DNA of 64,000 nt from Trichosporon coremiiforme. Lineage: Eukaryota > Basidiomycota > Tremellomycetes > Trichosporonales > Trichosporonaceae. Location: positions 1,258,801 to 1,322,800 of the forward strand of contig BCJJ01000004.1 in assembly GCA_039545355.1 (NCBI GenBank), read 5' to 3'. A program made the position numbers and the translations under genes. Under the pieces are notes generated by a model. It did no database searches. It saw only the letters and a list, made by a program, of their open reading frames with translations, and had not been told where the DNA came from. Of this stretch, positions 1 to 11,387 are shown one piece after another; the first letter of the stretch is position 1, and every line of letters begins with the position of its first letter.

Positions 1-194
1 TGGACGAGGTCAGGGAGCAGCTAGGAGGCTTCGATCGCGCTCCGCCGCAGGACAGCGACCCGGACAAGACGTTCGAGAAGGATGCGGCGCAGGCTATCCT
101 TACCAATGTCGAGAACGGGGCGGACTTCATGGAGGCGCAAGCGCAGCAGTTGGAGACGCTGAAGGGTTTCTTCAAGGACATCATCTATTGTTGA
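1..194 (+). CDS. Small tandem-family protein, copy A (5' truncated by window edge)
   Basis: Only the last 63 codons are in the window (reading frame starts at base 3, TGA at 192-194). The end of the protein, from DEVREQ to FKDIIYC, aligns with the end of the gene at 1376-1948 (DKVRVD to LRDITHC): shared D-VR, FD-P-D, PD-F-K, ME--A and a D-I--C terminus. I recognise no domain. The C-terminal cysteine is kept in both intact copies. It is predicted soluble, charged and helical. The 3' flank also resembles that of the third copy, which points to recent tandem duplication. Confidence 0.6.
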   Translation, partial: DEVREQLGGFDRAPPQDSDPDKTFEKDAAQAILTNVENGADFMEAQAQQLETLKGFFKDIIYC

Positions 195-384
195 TACAAC
201 GCTATGCACTGCTGTGACCTGGCGCAAGGCTGGTGCGAGGTTGACGTGTCTCGAGGAAGACAACGATCGTCGGATCGTGATGCTTCCCTAGGAAGGGCGC
301 AAGCCTATCCTAGGAATAAAGGACCCGTAACTTGCTGAAAGAGATCTCGCTTTGTTGCCTCCCTCTCGCACTCCACTCATCACA

Positions 385-979
385 ATGAGCAGCGTCTATG
401 ACGACTTCGACCCCGAAGAGTACCACAACTCCGTCTTCATCGAGATGGACAGAGCCTTGTGCACGGCGCGCGCAGGACCTCCTGGCGACCTACGAGGAGA
501 AGATGAAGACACACATGAGTCGTCTTTCGGCAGCGGCTGATCGCAGTCGGCCAGGATGTCACGGGTGGCGGACAAAATCCAGGTGGCGGAAGCCATCAGG
601 CAAGCTGTGAGATGACCACCACGGCCGTCACTGCTCCGATGCTAACTAGTAGGCGGCAGTTGCTGGCGAGCCTGCCCTTTTCCCAGCTCCGCTGGCCGGA
701 CTGGGGCGTTTGACACCGCTCGGCGTGGCGGAGGCGGCTGCGTACAAGACCTTGCGCGAGCCAGACGGCCTGCTCCCGACAACAATGCGTGAGTTGAAGG
801 GTGCTATCGAGCAGGTAGAGACTGAGGTGAATGGGTACGTCCGGACGCCGCCTCAAGATCGGAGGTACTGGCGCATGTGGGAGGAGACGGAGAAGGCGCT
901 GAACGATGCACTGGCGCGAACGATCTTGATGAAGGGGGACGTTGTACGCTCGACAATACTTTCGCGTTCGATACACTGA
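385..979 (+). pseudogene. Small tandem-family protein, copy B, probably frame-disrupted
   Basis: The second member of the family starts at ATG 385 (MSSVYDDFDPEEYHNS). The later part, from VADKIQVAEAIRQA over an intron at 607-652 to a TGA at 977-979, matches copy C closely: AGLGRLTPLGVAEAAAY against AGLGSITARDRIVAEAY. Between these parts the best reading moves to another frame at about 440-455 (DLLATYEEKM) and back at about 535-545. The start frame meets a TGA at 538-540. No normal-sized intron repairs both shifts. The C-terminus lacks the D-I--C ending of the other copies. Either this copy is decaying or an unusual splice form was missed. A base-calling error is also possible. Confidence 0.45.
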
Positions 980-1375
980 CATGATCTGCCTGTAGTGCAG
1001 GAATCGTAGTAGCATACTGATGCAGCTCGTGGGCGTGAAAGATCGAGCGGAGTAACTGCCATCATGTAGTGATACGTTGATCAGCGTGGTGTCACTGTCT
1101 ATCGTTCACTGTTTTCCTCGCCGCCATCTGCATGTCAGCCATAGCACCTGCCCAGTCGCTACCGGCGCAGTTGGTGAGGAAGAGCACTCAGTTCGCCATG
1201 GGACAATTTGCGTGTGATCAAAGGACTCTGTTGCACCCCGCCCCCATCCGGTATCAGGTTCATCACGAGGCAACGACTCTCGCGCCCACACCACACCGTT
1301 GAGTTCGTCCCATCGTAGTTGATTGCTCTCCACTCTTCTCCATCACTCACTCACTCTCTCACCTCATCTTTCGGC

Positions 1376-1948
1376 ATGGCGAGTCCTCAGCCCAACCCCG
1401 CTCCCAGCTCCAAGAGCTTCGAGTTTGGCGCGGAGCTCGACGCCATGACGACCTTCCATGCGGGCTACGCTAAGTTGTTCAAGCACGTGAGCGCCACTGC
1501 TACTCCCTGCTGACTTTCAGGAAGAGCGCCTCGAAGCCGCAAAGGACAAGGCAGACAGCCTCGCGCAGCAGTGGAACAATGTTCGTCCTGATCTCCGCGT
1601 CTCGCTCACATCCTGCTCGACCCCACGCAGGAAGCGCCCGACGTCCAGCCGCCGGCGGGCTTGGGTTCGATCACCGCGCGTGACCGCATCGTCGCCGAAG
1701 CATATGCGTTGACGAACGAAACGAGCGGCGAAATCCCGACGGCGACGCGGGCACTCCGCGCCTACCTCGACAAGGTCAGGGTCGACTTCAAGCAGTTCGA
1801 CGGCGTTCCGTCGGACCCCAGTGTGCCCGACGCCATGTTCACGAAGAACGTCTTGAGGAACATCAAGGGCAGCTTCGATGCCATGAAGGAGAAGGCGGCG
1901 CGGATGGACAGACTCGGTCGTTACTTGCGGGACATCACGCACTGTTGA
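1376..1948 (+). CDS. Small tandem-family protein, copy C (162 aa, intact)
   Basis: Three exons: 1376-1486, 1521-1580 and 1631-1948, with introns of 34 and 50 nt, giving 162 residues. The protein starts MASPQPNPAPSS, has a helical charged middle (EERLEAAKDKADSLAQQW) and ends YLRDITHC. There is no signal peptide or membrane segment. I do not recognise the family. It is homologous to the fragments at 1-194 and 385-979, so it is the intact reference of a three-gene tandem cluster. The upstream CT-rich leader (about 1325-1370) looks like a normal fungal 5' UTR. The function is unknown; lineage-specific expansion is the only inference I would draw. Confidence 0.7.
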
Positions 1949-2200
1949 CAATCGTTCGCATGCACTGCTGTCTTCGGGTGCTCTTGGTCCGGCACGAGCT
2001 GCATGTGGCATTGGAGTGGTTCGGCGAGGAGGTGCTGATTGTTGAGTGCAATGCCTCTTCAGGGAGGGCGCAAACCTATCGCAAGAAGCGAGTCGGTGAA
2101 CCACGGCCGGCCGACAACCTCAGGCTGCTGAGCCAGCTGCAGCGGTCGTGCGCGGAGATGATATGCGTGTGAGGATGTTGAGCGAGCCGCAGTGGACCAC

Positions 2201-2692
2201 TCACGCACTCGACGAGAAGTACTTATCCCGATGTAGTCCACATCTCGGATTGAACCCACCCCCGCACCTCTCACACCCGCTCACCCCCCTATACTCCTTC
2301 GCGGTCATGAGCAACCCACACCCCCCACAAAGCACGCACTTCTCCTCCCCCTCCTCGGGCCAAGTGCCCCTCTCATGCGAGGTGGTGGCATCATGACAGT
2401 CTGCGCATGGATAAAAGCGCCGACAGCAGGGATGCGAGAGCGCCACTATGTCGAGGGGGCTGGACCAGTGTACGCATCGTGTTTGCGGATCGATGGGCAG
2501 GCCGTACACGCGCGTATTGGCTACGATAATGTAGGGTGAGGAGGGTGAGGTGAGCGGGGTGGCTTTGGCGGATGAGGAATTGGTAGTGGTGGAAGTGGTT
2601 CGGTTGGCGATGGAGCAGGCGAACTGGGACTCAGTACCCTCGGTACCCTCGGTCTTGCCCTTGGACGTCATGTCGGACCGTTCCGTGAACAT
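2201..2692 (-). CDS. HOT13: CHY zinc-finger protein, Hot13-like
   Basis: A single exon of 163 residues when started at the methionine of MFTERSD; a further ATG seven codons on (MTSKGK) is an alternative. After a Ser/Thr-rich N-terminus of about 65 residues comes a full CHY zinc finger. Visible ligands include TRCVHW, CCRRFYPCADCHD, KCVLCGGC and CERCGGGFNPRCGLH. Yeast Hot13 has this layout and acts in the mitochondrial intermembrane space, where it helps release zinc from Mia40 and small Tim proteins during oxidative import. CHY fingers also occur in Pirh2-type ubiquitin ligases, but no RING follows here, which supports the Hot13 assignment. No cleavable presequence is obvious. Confidence 0.8.
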   Translation of the reverse strand: MFTERSDMTSKGKTEGTEGTESQFACSIANRTTSTTTNSSSAKATPLTSPSSPYIIVANTRVYGLPIDPQTRCVHWSSPLDIVALSHPCCRRFYPCADCHDATTSHERGTWPEEGEEKCVLCGGCGLLMTAKEYRGVSGCERCGGGFNPRCGLHRDKYFSSSA

Positions 2693-2939
2693 TGTCGATG
2701 GTAAGGTTGTGGAACGGAAAAGGAAGGCGCGGTGCTTGATAGCCGCGCCGATGCCGCATCGGTTCCCCGCAGCTTGACCGTGGGAGACCTGTGATAAGCG
2801 GCGGACCCACTGCACGTCCTGCGGCTATCCCGGAGTTGGTCAGGTAAACCCCTCTGTCTGCATGCTATTGCATCATGTGGCGGAACACGTAACAGGCGTA
2901 ACATCATATGTCTATATAGTCCACACTGAAACCCTACTT

Positions 2940-5881
2940 TTACTCTCCCATGAACAACCGGATGATCATGTACAGACTCGCGCCAAGGAAGCGGAAGAAC
3001 GCGAGTCCCGCGACCGTATACAGCAGCACGGCCATGTACGTCGACGCGACCTTGTTGTCGTCGAGGCTCGAGCTGCCTGCGCCCGTCAGGATGCCGACGG
3101 CAAGGGCCGCGTTCGTCATCGTCCAGGCGAGGAGGACGTTGGAACGGAAGTTCTTGTAGTAGTCCTCCTGCTTCTGCTCCTCGTTCACGACGACAACCTC
3201 CTTAGGGGCCGGCGTGGAGATGATGGCGAGCTCGTTCAGGTACACGGCGTTGCGGTCCTCGTCCTTCTCGGGAACCTCGATCTCGACCTCGTCCTTCTTC
3301 TCCGTCGGCTTGACGACTCCGAGGTCCTGCTCCACCTTGTCTGATCCCTTCGTGCCCCACGAGACGTCGTGCACGTTCGAGAACGCGTAGACGTTCAGAA
3401 CGTTGATAAAGCTCGGGGCGATCAGGAGGTACTGCAGGAACGACGTGATCAGGTGCCACGGGTCGAACGCAATCAGAGACGACAGAATGTACAGTCCGTA
3501 CGTCGCCAGCAGCGACAGGACAATGTTCGTGAACACCTTGGACTTGAGGAGCTCGTTAACCCCCCCAGATTCGTTCTTCACGGTCTCGATACTGTGGACA
3601 GCGAGCCAGACGGCACAGAAAATCATGTACACCGTGATCAGCGCGTAACCGACCATGGCGATGGTGTAGCCAATCTTGGATCCCTGCGGTCGGTTTCCTA
3701 GTGCGAGGATGAAGCAGAGCAGGAGCAGAGCCAGGTAGAACCAGTTCAAAGCAACACCGACGTAATGGAACGCCTTGCCCGTAGCCACCATCGAGTTGGT
3801 CAGGACGACGAACGCAATGTAGTAGTTTCCAAGCGAGAACCAGGCAAAGATGTTGGTCAGAATCTGGTAGATCAACTCAATGTGCAGAGCCAGCTTGCGT
3901 CCGAACGAGTGAGACGAGCGATAGATGTAGCCAAAGTGCACGATCGAGTGGATAGCGGCGAAGAAGGATCCGTTCAGCCAACGACGACGCTGCGAGACGA
4001 GTTCGGGAACCTGGTCGGGAACGTCGGTAACACCTTCGGCCGACTTGACGTAGTGAAGAGTCCAGTTGCTACCGCGCTTGGAGACGAGCTCCCAGCAGAG
4101 AATGCGGTCCTCGGCGAGATACATGTTCGCCTTGAATATACCGGCTCCAGCGCCGTGCATGGTCTCGCCGAGGAAGTACTTCTGGAGGGGACCTTCACCA
4201 GTCTGAGGATCGTTCTTGATCGCAATGTAGCGGTACGCAGAGAAGGCACCGGGCAGGACGGTGATATAACCGAAGACCGACTCGAGCGGCTTGTCCAGAA
4301 TGTTGGACATCTTGTATTCGAAGTTTTGCGCAGCGACCAGCGGGTTCAGGAGATTGTGCCACAGCTTGCCCTTCAGCGCGACAATCTCTCCGCACGCGCC
4401 ACCGCACGCCGAGTTGATGTCGAACGCCTTCCACAGGTGGTAGATCGAGTCCGGTCCGGGTTGCGTACCGACGTCGAGGAGAACGCAGACGTTGGGGTTC
4501 AGCGCCTGGCCGAAGGCGTTGAAGAACCAGCGGTGCGAGTTAATCTTCTTCTGGTTCTTCTCCTTCAGACAAAACAGCAGCTGAACGGGAACGACCTTGC
4601 CAGCCTTCTTGCTCGCAGCGCCGACGACCGAGCGATCCTTGTTGATGTACACTTGGTAGAGTTAGCAGCCGGGGGTACCGCGAAACTTACGCTGAGTGGT
4701 GTACTCGTACAGGTGTGCCGTCACGGGCTTGCCGTTGACAACATTGGTACCGATGCCATCCTGGTAGACGCCAAGCGCGGCCAGAACCGACCTCGTTCTC
4801 GGGTTGATCTTCATACGCCCGTCTGAGACAATACAAACAACGACCTGACGATCAGCGAAACCCCTTCCGTCAACAAACTCACCTTCTGCCAGCCGTCTTT
4901 CGACCAGGTGGACTTCGAGCCACGGTTACAGAGGTTGGCGATATTCTGCATGATGCCGTACATGGTACGGCAGAAGAGCTCGTCGTCCTCGTTGTACATT
5001 GTCACGACGATGAACAACTCCGTTTGACGGGGAGGGTTGTAGAGTCTCTGGCGGAGCGTGTACTGGTCCCGAACGAAATCGTCGGGGTCGCAAGTGACGG
5101 CCGTGTAACGCATCTTGGTGAACTCGTTGCCCTCCTTGATGGGACACTTCTCCAGCAGCTTACTCGGGACATCGACGTCGAGCACAAGGTGACCCTTGAA
5201 CAGCTGGACACGCTTCTGCGTCTTGTTTCGTCGGATCTGTCGCGTCGGAAGAGGACCGTAGTGAACTCGGGGCTGCTCCTCGTCGTGCGGACCGTCGCCG
5301 TACGGGTCGTCAAAGTGGATGCCCTGCATCGTCACCGGCGGCCCAGTCTGCGGGATAGGAGGGGCGTAGCCATGGCCGTGGTTGACCTGCGTCATGGGGA
5401 TAGCTCCATCATCAGTCAGCTGGTACGCCGGCATGCCATAGGCGCCGGGCTGGCCCTGGTTCAACAGCGGGGCGTTGTCGTTGTAGTCCTCTTCATGATG
5501 TCCGAACGAGGTAGGCGGCGGGTAGCCCACGTCGCTGTAGTTGCTGTTCATGTGCTGGAGCGGCGGCGGGCTGTGGAGGCGAGTGTCTGGGAGGTACGGC
5601 TGGTTGAGAGAAACGTTGGAACCAGCACGGCCGGGCTCATAAGGCTCTGGCAGACCCAGCGTTCCAGCGGGAGGAGGAGGAACCGGCGGCGGTACCGGCG
5701 CTGGCGAGTCATAGCGCGACGGTTCCGCGAACGGGTCTGAAGCAGTGTGGTGGTGACCATGATGCCCAGGCGCCGGGGGAACGGGCGGAGGATGCTGCGG
5801 GTTTTGCGTCGGGGAGGCGTACGGGTCGCCGCGACGGGGCTGGCTGCCAGGAGGCGGCGCGTAGATGTCGCCCGGCTGCAT
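2940..5881 (-). CDS. Chitin synthase (GT2, division 1)
   Basis: Three exons: 5881-4883, 4844-4691 and 4651-2940 (introns 38 and 39 nt), encoding 954 residues. The first 225 residues are a Pro/Gly/Tyr-rich cytosolic tail. The catalytic part follows: [12 protein letters not shown], then [17 protein letters not shown] across the first splice, the [11 protein letters not shown] segment, [10 protein letters not shown], and the product-tunnel motif QRRRWLNG. About seven membrane segments follow, with the family signature [12 protein letters not shown] between them, and two more hydrophobic helices close the protein. The enzyme polymerises UDP-GlcNAc into chitin at the plasma membrane. The class (I, II or III) cannot be fixed without alignment. 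Using the obvious later AG (4822/4823) for the first acceptor would give an immediate stop, which decides that splice. Confidence 0.96.
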
Positions 5882-7043
5882 GTCGGGGATGTAGCTGATG
5901 GGAGTAAGAGAGGAGTGGAGTGAGAAGTGTTTTGACGGAGGGGCGAAGTGAGACAGCGACGAGAAAGGACGACTAACGCGTGGCCGCCGTTATTGATGTG
6001 GAGGAGAATTCAGGCGAGGGCCAGGGCCCGTGGGGTGGTTGTTGATATGGCTGTTCCTAAGAGACCGACAAATGAGGCGAGGCTTTTGTGTTTACTCGAT
6101 ATCAACTTGAGGCTGACGGTGGCGACCGCGTTCAGAGCAGGGCTAGCAGGTCAATGGAGACGATGGTGCAAGCGAGCAAGACTGGTGCGGAGGTAGTCGT
6201 TATGTGTAGGACGGAGGAGGGAAGGATCGAAGGATCAGAAAAACAATAAATGAGAAGGGGGCGCGAGAAGCGATGCATTTGGCGGTCACTTGGTGGTCGC
6301 GGTGCCGTGGCCACTTTGCCTCGATCCCTCGTCTGATCGCCTGCCCGCCCGGCCGTCCAGCTGCCCGCTTGGTAGCACGGCCAGCAACGATGCACCCGCT
6401 GCACAATGCACAACCTTTGGCGTGCCGTCTGTCCGTCAGGCCCCAGGTCCAGGGGCATGCAAGTGCGCAAAGCATAGCCCAGGCTGGCCGACCGGAGGAG
6501 ATGCAATTCAGGCTGAGGATCGCAAGAATCGAAGACCTTGGGTGGACCAGGTGCGCGTTCGCTGTAGCGAATAGCGCGCCTGACACAGGGACCAGATCTC
6601 CCACGCCTCCAACCATCTTTGCTTTGCGCGAGCCGCCGCGCAAGGACGCACAACGCGGGGCTGTGCCTAATTTCTGGGCCCTCAACCCTCCTTCCCTATC
6701 ACGCCCTGACGACGCGTGGCCGTGTCCCAAGCCAAAATAACGTTTGTCACACCGCTATAGGCCGCCTCCGCAACGCCTGGTGAGAGGTTGCTGCGACATC
6801 CACATCACTGCCAAGAATACTCCGCAATCGTGCATCGCTTTTTTCCATCTTTGCTTGCACAGCACACAGCTTCCGGCCGTAAGCTTGCATCTTTCCTCCT
6901 TATCTCCATAGATCCCAATCGCCGGTCTTCGGTCCTGGACACTGCGACCGGCACTGTCACTCGGCATGCACAACGCTCCACATTCAATTAGTCACAGGTG
7001 CACTCTTATTACATACTAGTCTTACAGGCGAGTGACAGTGACG
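5882..7043. other. Intergenic, chitin synthase upstream region
   Basis: This 1.16 kb lies upstream of the minus-strand chitin synthase and downstream of the minus-strand POL32. Overlapping open frames exist on both strands at 6130-6740, but they contradict each other and show no recognisable motif. I see no RNA gene or repeat. It is most likely the chitin synthase promoter and 5' UTR. Confidence 0.6.
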
Positions 7044-8542
7044 TTACTTCTTCTTGAAGAAACTAGCTAGCGTGCTCTGACCCATCGAGCCGCCCTTCTT
7101 GGCCGGAGCAGGCTTCGGCTTCGTCTCCGACGCCGTACGAGAGACGGGTTTGCTGGCAGGTTTGGAAGCCGGCGCAGCAGGCTTAGGTTTCGGAGCGGCC
7201 TCCGTGTCAGTGTCCGAGCCAGAGCATGACTCCTCGGTCCAGTAATCCTTGGTAACTAAGATCCGTTAGCGGTCACCCTCGCCCGTTATCGGTGGCAGTA
7301 CTCACCCATGTATCCCTTGGCGTCCATCTCCTGCTTCGACTTCTTCACTTGCCTGCGCTTACGCTTCCGCGTGCCGCTCGTGGCGCTGGGCTTCGGTTTC
7401 GGCTTCGTCTCCTCCAGATCGTCATCATCAAAGTCGACGTCCATAGCCATCATGGCCTCCATGGCTGCCTGGTCCTCCGCCCTCACCATCGACGACGTAG
7501 GCTCAAGCGCATTCTTGGCCGAGCCCTTGGCAGCCGTTGAGGAGGCCATGGACGTCGGCTTGGAAGGAAGCTCGTCGTCCTCGTCGTCGGACTCAATGAC
7601 ACGCCTTCGGCTCTTCGATGACGCAGGTTTACGCTGAGGCTCAGGTGCCTTAGGCTCCTCCTTGACGGTCTCCTTCCTCACGGTCTCCTTCTTGACGGCC
7701 TTTGCCGGCTCGCTCTTGACCGTCTTCTTGCCGCTGAAGTCCATAGCACCATCACGCAGAGGCTTGGAGGCGGCGATCAACGGCTCGCCGGTGATGCCAC
7801 CGTACAGCGAGGGGTTGGCGTAGTTCGGCGTGTCGCGGAGCTTCCTCGCGGGAATCAGCAGCTGCTGGGGGTCCTGTTGTCAGTTTGGTACACGCGGCAA
7901 CGAAACTCACCTTCAACGGCGCCGGCGACAGAGAGTAGATGTGAACGGAGAACTGTTCCGGAGCGAAGAGCTTCTTCTTCTCGTCCAGCTCATCGGCCCC
8001 AATGAGCACGACACCCCACCGCGAGACCTGACGTCAGCTGGGGCCATAGCCATGTAGCCTACCTGTTCACTCTTCTCCTCCATAACCACATCTTCGGGCT
8101 CGTTCTCCAGACTCTCCTCAGCCTTCACCTCCTCCTCATCCGCCTCAGATCCGGCATCAGATCGCGCATCCATGTCCACGATCTTCAGCTTCTGTGTCGC
8201 GGACATGTGTGCCAGTGACTGGGTGTTGGTCACGTTGCCAACGGACAGGTCGGTGCGGGCCACGGCTGACTCCTGGAGGAGAGGGCCGGAGATGAGATAT
8301 GTCGGAGACGCATCGTGCTTAGAAATGTAGTCGGACAGGATCCTGGTGGTATCAGGAATGATCTGCGAAAGGTGACTCACTCCTTGGCAGTGTTCACGGA
8401 CACTCCGACCTTCCTCGCAACTTGTCGGAAGGTCACCTGAATGTCAGCTTCAGTGTGCGCAAAGCCCTGGATAGCTTACAACGTTGCCCTCTCCGAGGGA
8501 GGCCGTCAGATACCTCTCGGCGTCTCTGTTGGTGTCACCCAT
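7044..8542 (-). CDS. POL32: DNA polymerase delta subunit 3 (Pol32/Cdc27)
   Basis: Six exons: 8542-8480, 8436-8381, 8342-8063, 8027-7911, 7873-7306 and 7255-7044, with introns of 35-50 nt, giving 431 residues. The N-terminus carries the winged-helix-like segment seen in Cdc27/p66 (FRQVARKVGVSVNTAKEILS and TYLISG), followed by an acidic linker. WGVVLIGADEL and FSVHIYSLSP are typical of the subunit. The C-terminal half is Lys/Glu-rich and disordered. It ends in a textbook PCNA-binding box, QSTLASFF at residues 421-428, just before the stop. The subunit connects polymerase delta to PCNA in replication and repair synthesis. It diverges from DBP6 over a 354-bp shared promoter. Confidence 0.93.
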
Positions 8543-8896
8543 AGCCGTCTGTTTGTGGATGAGAGACTGGCGATCGCCTGACGGAGCGTAGTTCCTCGAT
8601 GAACCTAGCTCGGGAAGTCGATGGTGCCGATGGAGACTCCCAGTGTCAGAGGGCCCTGGTCTTCCCAAAAATCGAGCTGCAGTTGCTGGTACGCAGCGTA
8701 CGAAGATGAGTGCGAGTGATGATGGCTGTTATGACGGGCCAGAAATCAATATCGGTTGACGCGTACAGAGCGGACGCGCGGCGGAAGTTTCCCACGGTCG
8801 AGGATCAAACCTCCACTTTCAATCTCAGCGAGGTCCAAGATTTCGGCGGTCACCCAAATATTTGCATCATCGACCGCATCGGAGCCCAACGAGACC

Positions 8897-11297
8897 ATGG
8901 AGTCGCTGAAACGCAAGCATGTCGTCTTCGACGAGGAAAACGCCGACTCGGGACCGTCCGAACCTGCCGGACTGGGTGTGCACCCCGACCGCGCGGCTGT
9001 GGTTGCTGCTGCTGAGGGCGCGGCCGTGAAGAAGCCGAAGGTGCGTGCTCAGCTAGAGAGTTCCGCTACGTGTGAGCTGACAATCTAGGTCAAGTCCGAG
9101 AAGAAGAAGAAGTATCTCGCGAAGAAGGCGCGGAAACAGCGAAAGCTCAAGCAGGCCAAGAAGGCTGCGGCGCCAAAGAACCGTATTTGGACCGGCGAGC
9201 CCCAGGACAACGATGACGACAGCGGAAGCGACGACGACAGCGATGACGAGGAGCCGAAGCCGTCAACGTCAACAGCTGTTGAGACTCCCAAGCCCGCCCC
9301 GCCAACTCTCGTGAAGAAAGCGAAGGCCAAGGATGGCGTTGTCGAAGGTGGTCCGATGACCGAGGAGGAGCGAGCCGCGCGCAAGGCGGAGAAGCGGGCG
9401 ATCCGCGACGCACGAAGAGGTGACCGTCACGCCAAGCGTGCGGCCGAGCGGGAAGCCAAGTTGAAGGCTGCCAAGGAGGCTGAGGAGAAGGCCAAGCGGC
9501 AGCAGGAGGCTCAGGCGAACGGGGCTCCCGAAGAGGATGAGTCGGAGGACGAGGACTCTGAGCCTGAGGACGAGCCTTTGGAGGAAGACGGGGAACCGAG
9601 CGACCACAGCGAGGACGAGGATGAGGACGAAAAGGAGCCGGCCCACATCCCCGACCTGCCGCATCAACGATCACCGTCTCCGGGCCTCGAGCCCTTCCCT
9701 CTCCCGCGGATGGCACCTGCGCCAGCGCCCGAGGTGCTCGATCGGCAAGGCCTGCCCGCCGGTCTGGAAGACGCCAATTTCATCGAGCAGGATCTGCGCA
9801 TGCCCCTGAGCGAGCTGACTGAGACGACGCCGATCAGCGAGCGGACGCAGAAGCGGCTAAAGGATCTCGGCATCTCCGAGTTCTTCGCCGTCCAGACGGC
9901 GCTGCTCCCGAAGCTGCTGCGTCTGCCCCTGACGCCGCTGCCTTTCGAGAAGCTCAGCGACTACCTTGTTTCTGCGCCGACCGGATCCGGAAAGACGCTT
10001 GCGTACACTGTTCCCATCGTCGAGATCCTTAGCAAGCGCATCGTAACCCGCTTGAGGGCACTCATCGTCCTCCCCACACGAGACCTCGTGACGCAGGTGA
10101 AGGAGACTCTGGAGGAGATCAGCAAGGGCTCTGGTCTGACTGTGAGTGACTGAGAGCTATCCTGGCGTTCGGATCCAAGCTAACATTAGATCGGAACCGT
10201 TACCGGCCAGCACTCGTTCGCACACGAGCAGACGCTGCTCGTAGATGGCGCGCAGTCCAAGCTCGACATCCTGATCGCGACCCCGGGAAGGCTCATGGAC
10301 CACCTCGCGATGACGAAGGGCTTTACGCTGCAGCACCTGCGCTTCCTTGTGATTGACGAGGCGGACCGACTGCTAAGCTCCAGCTTCCAGAACTGGCTTT
10401 CGCAGGTGCTGGACCAATGCCGACCGCACAAGCCTGCGAACGGAGAGGAGCTCGCTGGCTCGCAGGTAGCGCTCGCCTGGAGTGAGCCGATGGGTCTGTC
10501 GCGTGGTGACTTTGAGGGCAGCCAGGTCATTCCGAGCAGTGTGAGTACTCTCAACTTCAACGTCCGACGTCAACGCTGACAATCAGTGCCAGAAGCTCCT
10601 CTTCTCCGCGACGCTTACGCGTGACCCCGCCAAGGTCGCGCAGCTCAATCTGACGTCGCCGGAGTACTACATCGTCTCATCCACGCGCTCGATCACGCAG
10701 ATCGGACAAGCGTTCGAGCTCCCCTCGTCTCTGACGGAGCGCTCAATCATCCTCCCGCCGCAGCTCAAGCCGCTCAACCTCCTCTATCTCCTGCACAGCG
10801 AAGGTGCCGCGCCCAGCATCGTCTTCACGAAATCGGTCGACGCCGCCTCGCGTCTGGTGCGTTTGCTGACGTACTTCGAGCAAGCGTACATTGGGGGCAA
10901 GAAGCTGTCCGTCGCCTCGTTCACGCGCGATATGAAGCCGTCGGAGCGCAAGAGCATGCTGTCCGACTTTGCGGCCGGCAAGCTCGACGTGCTCGTTTGC
11001 TCGGACCTGATCTCGCGCGGTATCGACCTGCCCTCTGTCGCGCACGTCGTGAGCTACGACGTGCCCCTCGACATGACCAAGTATGTCCATCGAGCGGGTC
11101 GTACCGCCCGTGCTGGCCGTGATGGCACGGTCTGGACCATGGTCGAGAAGCAGGAGGCGAAACACTTCAAAGACATGCTCGCTGCCGCGGGCAAGAAGGT
11201 CCGCAAGCTCAAGGTCCGCGAGGAGCAGCTCGAGGGATTCAAGGAGTCGTACGAGATTGCCATGAAGCGTCTCCAGGCCGACTATGGGCGCGACTGA
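8897..11297 (+). CDS. DBP6: DEAD-box RNA helicase Dbp6 (DDX51-like)
   Basis: Four exons: 8897-9040, 9089-10141, 10190-10540 and 10587-11297 (introns 46-48 nt), 752 residues. A long Lys- and Asp/Glu-rich N-terminal extension precedes the helicase core. Motifs in order are APTGSGKT (I), LPTRDLVTQ (Ia), [14 protein letters not shown] (II), FSATLT (III), [12 protein letters not shown] (V) and [13 protein letters not shown] (VI). The [14 protein letters not shown] stretch and the long insert before motif III are typical of Dbp6/DDX51 rather than other DEAD proteins. Dbp6 remodels early pre-60S particles in the nucleolus. Its end lies 90 bp from the end of convergent VPS51. Confidence 0.92.
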
Positions 11298-11387
11298 GCT
11301 CCTGCTTCAGCAGGAGTGGGCACAGTATAGACGTATCTCTAGACACATTATGCATTACCATTACATCCTATACAAAATCTAGTGACT

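Noticed and set aside
3765..4826. 353-codon open frame on the + strand inside the chitin synthase
   Set aside because: It is antisense to strongly conserved chitin synthase codons; codon bias of the real gene opens the opposite strand.
4823..4882. Longer first intron in chitin synthase ending at TCTCAG (4823)
   Set aside because: It gives ACG GGC GTA TGA, an immediate stop, and loses VVVCIVSDG; the nearer acceptor restores the family sequence.
9147..9716. Open frames antisense to DBP6
   Set aside because: Shadow of the acidic/basic N-terminal DBP6 codons; Pro/Arg-rich with no motif.
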